Source of the DNA: Ochromonadaceae sp. CCMP2298
Lineage: Eukaryota; Sar; Synurophyceae; Ochromonadales; Ochromonadaceae
Assembly: GCA_026770595.1 (NCBI GenBank)
Contig: MU634273.1
Coordinates: 1-13,743 of the forward strand
Reading direction: 5' to 3'
DNA length: 13,743 nucleotides
The notes under the pieces were generated by a model. It did no database searches. It was not told the origin of the DNA and worked only from the letters and a program-made list of their open reading frames with translations. A program made the position numbers and the translations under genes. Positions 8,124 to 13,743 of the stretch are shown one piece after another. How positions within the stretch are numbered: position 1 is the first letter of the stretch; each line of letters opens with the position of its first letter.

Positions 8124-8587
8124 TTTGCGAGTCAGCGAGTGCGGACGCTGCGTCTCGATGAGGTCCTGGGTACAGCTGGAATGCGCACGACTCCAGACAG
8201 GATCGATCACATCACATCACACTGCTCTCGCCCAAGTCCAGAGAGCAAAATGGCTGGCTGACCGATTGTGTCCGAAAGCATGGCATATTTTGCTATTTTT
8301 ATTGAATATAAAGCGCAAATACTGTCGCACAAAAGTGTACAGTTTTGCCCTCTCCTTTATTTTATCGCTAGGTTTTGCCACAAGCGGTTTGGCTCGCTCC
8401 CTCGGATTCCGCACCCTCCCCGCCTTTGGCAGCCTCTCTGCACATATTCACCTCCTCTCGAGTGCGCGGATCCTGTTGGGCGAAGGGGCTAGGGGATTCG
8501 AGCAGACTCGCTGCGGAGAGGACGGAGATCTTCGCTGCATCGCCACTGTCAATATCTTCTTGGATACGTGGTTAATCGACTCTAATA
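8124..8587. promoter_or_regulatory. Divergent promoter spacer between the helicase and UAA transporter
   Basis: Both genes are transcribed away from this 464-bp spacer. TTTTGCC occurs at 8343-8349 and 8373-8379, TTTTGCT at 8288-8294, and TATAAAG at 8307-8313 is a possible TATA element for the rightward gene. The word CAGCCATTTTGC overlapping the helicase start (8117-8128) reappears inverted as GCAAAATGGCTG at 8245-8256. No gene is supported inside. Confidence 0.6.
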
Positions 8588-10092
8588 ATGGCGCACGGCA
8601 GCCAAGAAGCAGGAGATGACGACCAGCATGCTGGCTACGGTTGGCTTATGTTCTGCGTAGTCGGGATGGTGTCGTCACTAACGCTTTACGGGATTGCCCT
8701 GGAATATGCGACCTCTGGGGGTCGACAACTGCACGAGTGGTCGTTCGTCTTCGTGACCACGTCGATTTACGCAATCACGGCGTTCATCGCGAGGACCTTC
8801 TTCGGAGAGAAGCCCACCGAGATATCCAAGTACAACATGTTGATTCTGTCCGTTACATCTATAGCCTCCACGTTCACGTCGGTGCGGTCTCTGCGGTACG
8901 TGATCTACCCCGTGCAGGTGCTGTTCAAGTCCTGCAAGCCCGTGCCCGTGATGGCCTTCAACGTCATGTTCGGCAAGAAGTACAAGCTCACCAAGTATGT
9001 GAACGTGGTGATCATCACTGCAGGTGTGGGGTTGTTCATGGGGGGGGGAAACTCGACCCAGAATAAGGGGGGCATGGACTCGGACACTACTCTGATGGGC
9101 GCACTCATGCTCTCGCTCTCCCTCTGCTTCGACGGAGCCACGGGCGCCTACGAGGACAAGCTGATGAGTAAGAACAATGTTGAGCCTTTCGACCTGATGT
9201 ACAACATCCAGCTGGGCAAGGCCGTCATCTCCTTCTGCGTGCTGGTGGCCACCAACGGGCTCAACGACTTCCTGCACACAATCGACACAGACGGCTTCTC
9301 ACTCACCATGCTGGGGGCCACAGGAGCGATGGGGCAGGTCTTCGTCTTCATAACGATATCCAAGTTCGGAGCGCTGAACTGCGCGCTAATCGGTCTGGGC
9401 CGCAAGATGCTCTCTCTGCTGCTGTCCTTCCTGCTGTACGGACACACCATGAACGCCTTCCAGACAGTCGGCCTGGCCCTGTCTCTCATAGCAATGATAG
9501 CGAACTTCTACGAAAAGGTGAGCCCCATCCCGCAGGCCTCCTCCCTTCGCATTTCGCATTTCACACAGTACATAGTACATATTACATAGTACATTGCCAT
9601 AGTACATAGTACATCCTCCATTGCACATAGTTACGCCTTTTCTGACCCTGCCGTTCCTCTCGTTGTTGTTTTTTGCACATTTCCGCTGTCCCTCTCTGCG
9701 CATTTGCACCTCTACGCCTCTATACCTCTGCATTTCTGTACCTCTGTATCTTTGTACCTCTGTACCTCTGCACATCTCAGGGGGGAAAGAAGGAAGCGCC
9801 GCCAGCAGAGCTTGAGGGCGTGGACGAGGACGGACTGCAGAAGCCCACCGCCCTCGAGCGCACCGGCCTCCTCGCCCCAGACGGCGACGATGAGGAGGGT
9901 ATTGAGGAGGGTATTAGCATGGTGCAAATCCCCTACACGGACAGCGTGGATGGGGCGGCTGACTACACGGTAGGGGAGAGAGAGCCGCCCTACAGCGACG
10001 CGCGTGGGGTGGACTTGCTAGACTTAGAGGAAGATCCTGCAAGCACGTACAGCGATTTACCCGAATCAAGGGCAGACGATCTGCGCTTATAG
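8588..10092 (+). CDS. UAA/SLC35B1-like nucleotide-sugar (or ER nucleotide) transporter with long acidic tail
   Basis: Two exons, 8588-9517 and 9781-10092, phase 0, 413 residues. The 310-residue hydrophobic core has about ten TM helices. UAA-family signatures are SLRYVIYPVQVLFKSCKPVPVM (101-122, the KPxPVM motif), SLCFDGATGAYEDKLM (178-193) and GRKMLSLLLSFLLYGH (271-286). The closest remembered relatives are SLC35B1-type proteins, reported as UDP-galactose/UDP-glucose carriers and as the ER ATP/ADP exchanger, so the substrate is open. Exon 2 adds a 103-residue acidic cytosolic tail in place of the short dilysine end usual for the ER members. The tail holds ERTGLL (336-341), LLDLE (389-393) and YSDL (400-403). 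Retaining the intron would instead add about 23 residues and stop. The start is the first ATG in good position before TM1. Confidence 0.92.
9518..9780 (+). other. Intron of the UAA transporter gene, repeat-rich
   Basis: Donor GAAAAG|GTGAGC, acceptor CACATCTCAG|GGGGGA. The first half holds ACATAGT-type heptamers (9565-9614). The second half holds TACCTCTG-type octamers forming the pyrimidine tract (about 9711-9776). Confidence 0.92.
9565..9614 (+). repeat. Degenerate ACATAGT heptamer array
   Basis: Repeated ACATAGT/ACATATT units inside the transporter intron. A GCATAGT array of similar design occurs in the MFS intron at 13640-13672. Confidence 0.85.
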
Positions 10093-10298
10093 TATAGAAG
10101 TAGTCAGGTGTAAACGGGCTACTGTAAGTAACGAATCTGGTGTATCCTCCTAAAAAAACCGCCCAAAACGTCCCCAAAAAGTGTACTGTGGTTGCTGGTC
10201 TGTGTGGATGAAACTGGCACCGAGGCCACAGATTCAATAATGCAAGACGTAAGAGATTCGTGACACACATGAAAGCCACCTACCGGTACCGGTACGGC

Positions 10299-10349
10299 TT
10301 TTGCCCCAGGGGTAAATATATTGACAATATATTTACCCCTGTTTTGCCC
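10299..10349. mobile_element. 35-bp perfect palindrome flanked by 8-bp direct repeats (hAT-like minimal insertion?)
   Basis: Two 17-bp arms, CAGGGGTAAATATATTG and its exact complement, are separated by a single A (10307-10341). TTTTGCCC abuts each side (10299-10306 and 10342-10349). An 8-bp target duplication and a terminus starting CAGGG are hallmarks of hAT transposons, so this may be a minimal TIR-only remnant. A transcription-factor palindrome in a promoter is the alternative. Confidence 0.5.
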
Positions 10350-10418
10350 GTAACTTTTGCCGAAAATATAATATTTGTCCTTTACACCCGTAATGGCGCT
10401 TTTCCTTATTCTTTAGTG

Positions 10419-10426
10419 TATATAAG
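10419..10426 (+). promoter_or_regulatory. TATA box of the Hsp40 gene
   Basis: TATATAAG in GTGTATATAAGACGC, the best TATA match in the window, oriented toward the Hsp40 gene. It predicts a start site near 10450 and a 5' leader of about 300 bases. Confidence 0.5.
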
Positions 10427-10530
10427 ACGCTAATCTCGTCGACTCACTCCGCCCCCTCTTGGGAATAAATGAATCGGAGAGATTGACACTTATTGACTAA
10501 CCAAGAAGAGTCAAAAGAGCCCAATGAAGT

Positions 10531-10570
10531 GGAACAAAATCCGATTATAATTTCGGAACAAAATCCGATT
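10531..10570 (+). repeat. Direct repeat GGAACAAAATCCGATT x2
   Basis: Two identical 16-bp copies with a 24-bp period upstream of the Hsp40 start, probably in the 5' leader. Confidence 0.85.
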
Positions 10571-10761
10571 TCGGCACAAAAAGGCCCCCTTCCAGAACAC
10601 CACGACATCGAAATTCGTGGGCCCTACATTCATGCATTCTGGTTCGTCTCTTCTCCGCACACTTTGACCAGTCTCTCGGCCTTCCCGATCAGCCCAGCTC
10701 TTCGCAACCAGCATCGAGCTTCACTGCCTCGCGCCAACCCAGATTCCACACACAGATAGTC

Positions 10762-11602
10762 ATGTTCTTCGGAGGAGGAGATCCGTTCGGAGGAGGGGGT
10801 GGTGGTGGCAGACGTGGCGGCCCACCGGTGGACAACTCGAAGCTATATGAGACCCTGGGAGTCCCGAAGGATGCCGAGGAGAACGATATTCGTAGGGCCT
10901 ACAAGAAGTTAGCTTTGAAGAACCACCCCGACAAGGGCGGCGACATTGAGAAGGTACCAAAACATCCTCAGAAGTGTGCGCTGCTCGCTTGATCCCCGAC
11001 TCACCCATTCTCGATTTTATTCCAGTTCAAGGAGATCAGCGCAGCTGCCGAGATCCTGTGCGATGCCGACAAGCGCCGTACGTACGATGCACACGGCATG
11101 GAGGGCCTGGAGGGCGGGGGCGGCGGCGGGGGCGGGCAGTCAGCCGAAGACGTGTTCTCCATGTTCTTCGGCGGAGGGGGCGGCGGCGGAGGTCGCAGAG
11201 GCGTACCCAAGGGCGAGGACATCGTGCACCAGATAAAGGTCTCCCTGGAGGACCTGTACAACGGCAAGACCGTCAGACTGGCTATTTCTCGCAAGAAGCC
11301 TTGCCAGGACTGCGAGGGCAGGGGGGGCAAGATCGGTGCCGAGAGGACCTGCTCGGACTGTAACGGCCGCGGGGCGCGCATCCAGCTGCGCCAGATTGGC
11401 CCCGGTATGGTGCAGCAGGTGCAGTCTGTGTGCGGGGGGTGCCGGGGGGCGGGCAAGTGCATGAACGAGAAGGACAAGTGCAGGGTGTGCATGGGCAGCA
11501 AGGTGCTCAAGGACAGAAAGGTACGCCCCTGGTGTAGCATATGCGAATTAACTTGCCTAGTCACACCTGAAATGCAAAATAAACGAAATCCCATATCCCA
11601 AA

Positions 11603-11640
<38 letters not shown>

Positions 11641-12244
11641 CCCAACCCCAACCCTTTCCTAGGTGTTAGAGGTACATGTAGAGCGCGGCATGAGCCACGG
11701 GCAGAAGGTGCGCTTCGGCGGAGAGGCCGACGAGGTACCCGGCACTGAGCCTGGGGACGTGATAATCGTAGTAACGGTGAAGGAGCACGAGACTTTCCAG
11801 CGCAAGGGTGCGGATCTGGTGATGAAGATGAGCATCTCCCTCACCGAGGCGCTGACCGGCTTCACCCGCACTATAACCCACCTCGACGGGAGGGTTTTGA
11901 AGTTCACAAGTCCCGTAGGGGAGGTTGTTAAGGACAACGCGGTGAAGCAGATCAAAGGCGAGGGCATGCCCCAGCACGGCAACATCTTCAACAAGGGCGG
12001 CCTCTTCATTGTCTTCTCCATCGACTTCCCGAAGAAGCTGGCGGTCGCCAAGGTGGACAAGATAAGGACAATCCTGGGCGCTCCTGCGGCTCCTATGCTG
12101 TCCGGAGAGGAGGAGGAGTGCGAGATGAAGGACGTTGATGTGGCCCAGATCGGCCGGGGCGCGGGGGGCGGCAAAAGCGCGCACGAGGAGGAGGGCGAGA
12201 GCGAGGATGGGGGTCAGCAGAAGGTCCAGTGTCAGCAGAACTAA
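10762..12244 (+). CDS. Type A Hsp40 (DNAJA/Ydj1-like co-chaperone)
   Basis: Three exons, 10762-10953, 11026-11520 and 11663-12244, all phase 0, 422 residues. A Gly-rich leader (1-25) precedes the J domain (28-91) with HPD at 55-57. A Gly-rich linker follows (94-120). The zinc-finger repeats are CQDCEGRG (157), CSDCNGRG (173), CGGCRGAG (200) and CRVCMGSK (216), and the C-terminal substrate-binding domains follow from VLEVHVERGM. QIGPGMVQQ between the zinc repeats is diagnostic of the eukaryotic DNAJA class. It recruits Hsp70 and stimulates its ATPase in cytosol or nucleus. The last four residues, CQQN, place a Cys at the farnesylation position used by DNAJA/Ydj1, though Asn is an unusual final residue. 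The Gly stretch before the J domain is longer than in animals and plants. Confidence 0.97.
10954..11025 (+). other. Intron 1 of the Hsp40 gene
   Basis: Donor GAGAAG|GTACCA, acceptor TTTATTCCAG|TTCAAG, phase 0. At 72 bases it is the shortest intron in the window. It splits the J domain after HPDKGGDIEK and has an ordinary U-rich tract. Confidence 0.93.
11521..11662 (+). other. Intron 2 of the Hsp40 gene with a CCCTCA array
   Basis: Donor AGAAAG|GTACGC and acceptor TTTCCTAG|GTGTTA, phase 0. It is the only TAG acceptor among the coding introns. It carries tandem CCCTCA units and then CCCCAA units. Confidence 0.93.
11603..11655 (+). repeat. CCCTCA/CCCCAA hexamer array
   Basis: Six CCCTCA-type units followed by two CCCCAA units in Hsp40 intron 2, ending 7 bases before the acceptor. 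It is the same class of telomere-like hexamer as in the exostosin introns, here C-rich on the plus strand because the gene runs rightward. Confidence 0.92.
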
Positions 12245-12514
12245 TTCCCTGAATTTCTTAAAGTATAGGGGTCAATTTTGGGGGTACGAGAATGGGAAAT
12301 TTCCATAATCAGCTCTTTTTCAAAACTTGTTCAGATGTTCAAATTTACATATACAATGCAGTGCTGCAGCACCCACCATATAAAAATAATATACCTTAAC
12401 ACCACAGATCACCAGATCTGATCATAATACTATCCGATCATAGCATTATCCAACCACGTCAGATCACCGCATCATCAGACCACCAGATCATCAGATCAGA
12501 CCCCCTTCACCGCA
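12245..12514. other. Convergent 3' spacer between the Hsp40 and MFS genes
   Basis: AT-rich 3' UTR sequence with a 12-bp palindrome GTGCTGCAGCAC (12361-12372), followed by a GATC-rich degenerate repeat. No gene seen. Confidence 0.6.
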
Positions 12515-12523
12515 TCAGATCGC
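12405..12523. repeat. Degenerate GATC-rich repeat (CAGATCACCAGATC family)
   Basis: Eight GATC sites in about 120 bases, in variants of CAGATCA, CATCAGA and CACCAGATC. The array runs into the MFS stop codon (TGA at 12517-12515 on the minus strand). Confidence 0.75.
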
Positions 12524-13743
12524 CCATGTGCCCTCCTCTGTGTCCACTGTGTCTGCCGTGCCCAGCCCCCCCTGCCCCTGCCCCCTGCCACTATCCCTGC
12601 CAGTGGGCACCAGCAGGTACGTGTGGCTGGTCGAGCGAGGCCGCATCTCCAGCACCCCCCCACCCCCGCCCCCGCTGTCCACCACCCCCACCTGCCCCAC
12701 GTCCACCATGCTCTTCCCTGCAGTCTCCGGCAAAGTGCACGCGAAACCTGCTGACAAAAACAAGGCCACTGCGATAATCACGCCCACATCTTCGAAGCTC
12801 GCGTTGGAGAACACCAGATAGGGAGCAAGGAAGGCGCCCACCTGCGGGATAGTAATGATAATGGTAATATAATGAAAAATGATGAAAATAATTATGATAA
12901 TAATGATGATGAAAATAGTTGGATGATGATACCGATAGGAACAGAAATAAAATAATAATAAATATAAAACATTACAATCTTCATCTTCACTCCCTTACCT
13001 TGCTGATGGCAGAGCAGGACCCGTGCCCCACTGTGCGCATGCGTGTATCGAAGAGCTCAGGGGTAGCCACCCATGTACTGATCTGAAGGGGGGGTGGAGG
13101 GTGGGAGCGGGAGAGTGGGGAGTGGGGAGGGGAGGGGGGGAAAGGGGGGTTAGAAGAGCGGTCAGCTGCCTGGAATAATCACCTACGCCATTCACAGTAT
13201 AACCCTCTCTTCTTCGCGCACAATAATCCTTTCTACTTACCGAGCTGCCCATCACGCACCACCTCGCTGTAACCGAAAGCATCAGCAGCCCCCACCCCTG
13301 CCCCCCCTCCAGCCCCAGCCCCAGCACCGCCACCCCCGCCAAGGCATACAGCGCCATCTGTGTCTTCACCCTCCCCAGCCTATCGATCAGCAGGGAGGGA
13401 ACCAGCACACCGAACACCTCCGACAGTGCGTTGAGAAACAGAGGCGGGTAGTCGAAGGAGCACTCGGAGTCTCCACTGCCGTTGCTAACACCGCTCACAC
13501 CGCCGCCATCGTGCTCTGTATATGCGCGAGTGGCGTACAAGATGACTCCGTAATATCCAAGCTGGATTATGTGGACGGGTGGGGGTGGGAGGGTAGTGGA
13601 GGCGGGTACGGGGGAAGGGGTTAGTGAATAGTGAATAATGCATACTGCATAGTGCATAGTGCATAGTGCATACTGCTTTGTGTGATTGTACGGATGCTCT
13701 TACCCCAAAGAGGAACCATATCGCCCACAGCGACAGAGTGATA
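12515..13743 (-). CDS. Major facilitator superfamily carrier, SV2/SLC22-like, 5' partial
   Basis: Four exons on the minus strand: right edge to 13704, 13561-13241, 13082-12999 and 12841-12515, all joined in phase 0, 256 residues visible. The visible part is about TM7-TM12. Family marks in order are WAIWFLFGLGYYGVILYATR (TM7), FLNALSEVFGVLVPSLLIDR (TM8) with LGRVK (the D-x-LGR-K loop 8-9 motif), TPELFDTRMRTVGHG (between TM10 and TM11) and LPETAGKSMVD after TM12. The loop after TM7 is long and Gly/Ser-rich. The C-terminal tail carries a Gly6 run and ends TWAI. SV2, SVOP and organic ion carriers share this pattern, so the substrate (organic ion, nicotinate-like or other) is undetermined. The N-terminal half and the start lie off the right edge. 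Confidence 0.9.
12842..12998 (-). other. Last intron of the MFS gene, AT-rich
   Basis: Donor AGCAAG|GTAAGG, acceptor CCCGCAG|GTGGGC. Unlike most introns here it is AT-rich, made largely of AAT/GAT-type triplets on the plus strand (12850-12965). Confidence 0.9.
13083..13240 (-). other. Middle intron of the MFS gene
   Basis: Donor AGCTCG|GTAAGT, acceptor CCCCTTCAG|ATCAGT. The acceptor-proximal half is a nearly pure C-rich tract in the sense strand (G-rich on plus, 13086-13157). Confidence 0.9.
13562..13703 (-). other. First visible intron of the MFS gene
   Basis: Donor TTTGGG|GTAAGA, acceptor ATAATCCAG|CTTGGA. It contains a GCATAGT heptamer array (13640-13672, plus strand) and a C-rich sense tract. 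Confidence 0.88.
13640..13672. repeat. GCATAGT heptamer array
   Basis: About four consecutive GCATAGT/GCATACT units in an MFS intron, similar to the ACATAGT array in the transporter intron. Confidence 0.88.

Larger units (their letters stand above)
10093..10761 (+). promoter_or_regulatory. Spacer with the 3' end of the transporter and the promoter/5' UTR of the Hsp40 gene
   Basis: A TATA box, TATATAAG (10419-10426), lies 336 bases before the Hsp40 ATG. Upstream are a 14-bp palindrome (TACCGGTACCGGTA, 10281-10294), the 35-bp perfect palindrome (10307-10341) and three TTTTGCC words (10299, 10342, 10355). Downstream, in the likely 5' UTR, GGAACAAAATCCGATT occurs twice (10531-10546, 10555-10570), and CTTCCAGAAC (10589-10598) matches a two-unit heat-shock element. 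An open frame at 10493-10759 has no ATG and no recognisable domain. Confidence 0.65.

Noticed and set aside
8490-8515. GATTCGAGC as a possible tRNA B box
   Set aside because: It does not match GGTTCGANNCC well, and no A box or acceptor stem is found around it.
7501-8619. Long plus-strand open frame (372 codons) antisense to helicase exon 1
   Set aside because: It overlaps the well-supported helicase coding sequence and its intron, shows no domain and reflects GC-rich codon bias on the opposite strand.
10493-10759. Open frame just upstream of the Hsp40 start, ending 2 bases before its ATG
   Set aside because: It begins with TTG, not ATG, and has no recognisable domain. It is more likely 5' leader.
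1-13743. A dedicated polysaccharide-synthesis or secretion gene cluster
   Set aside because: The glycosyltransferase, surface protein and transporter share a theme, but they are separated by housekeeping genes, and eukaryotic neighbours of this kind are commonly unrelated.

Overview
The window is nuclear DNA from a eukaryote. It holds six protein-coding genes, all interrupted by GT-AG introns (15 introns, 72 to 431 bases). Every exon junction I propose keeps frame and restores a family alignment. Domain content (GT47 exostosin, UAA-family nucleotide-sugar transporter, DDX47/Rrp3 helicase, type A Hsp40, SV2/SLC22-like MFS carrier, and a signal-peptide/one-TM surface protein with an alga-like membrane-proximal module), GC-rich exons and compact spacing suggest a unicellular alga or related protist. 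A stramenopile is my best guess, from the Gly-rich N-terminus of the Hsp40 and the surface-protein module, but this is inference only. I see no rRNA, tRNA, CRISPR, viral or bacterial features.

Layout, left to right: exostosin-like glycosyltransferase (minus, 3' end cut by the left edge, 1-2614); divergent spacer 2615-3543; Cys-rich type I surface protein (plus, 3544-5509); convergent spacer 5510-6089; DDX47/Rrp3-type DEAD-box helicase (minus, 6090-8123); divergent spacer 8124-8587; SLC35B1/UAA-like transporter (plus, 8588-10092); promoter spacer 10093-10761; DNAJA-type Hsp40 (plus, 10762-12244); convergent spacer 12245-12514; MFS carrier (minus, 5' end cut by the right edge, 12515-13743). Neighbouring genes mostly alternate strands, giving two shared divergent promoters and three shared 3' spacers.

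The genes do not form an obvious system. Three fit a secretory or cell-surface theme (glycosyltransferase, nucleotide-sugar-type transporter, surface protein). The helicase (ribosome biogenesis) and Hsp40 (protein folding) are housekeeping genes.

The non-coding DNA is the less ordinary part. Introns carry degenerate telomere-like C-rich hexamers that are always on the sense strand. Introns of two genes share related repeat units. One intron holds a 152-bp tandem duplication. The Hsp40 promoter region holds a perfect 35-bp palindrome abutted on both sides by the 8-bp direct repeat TTTTGCCC, which looks like a minimal hAT-type insertion. A TTTTGCC word recurs in all three promoter-bearing spacers. 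The transporter has an acidic tail with three endocytic-type sorting motifs.
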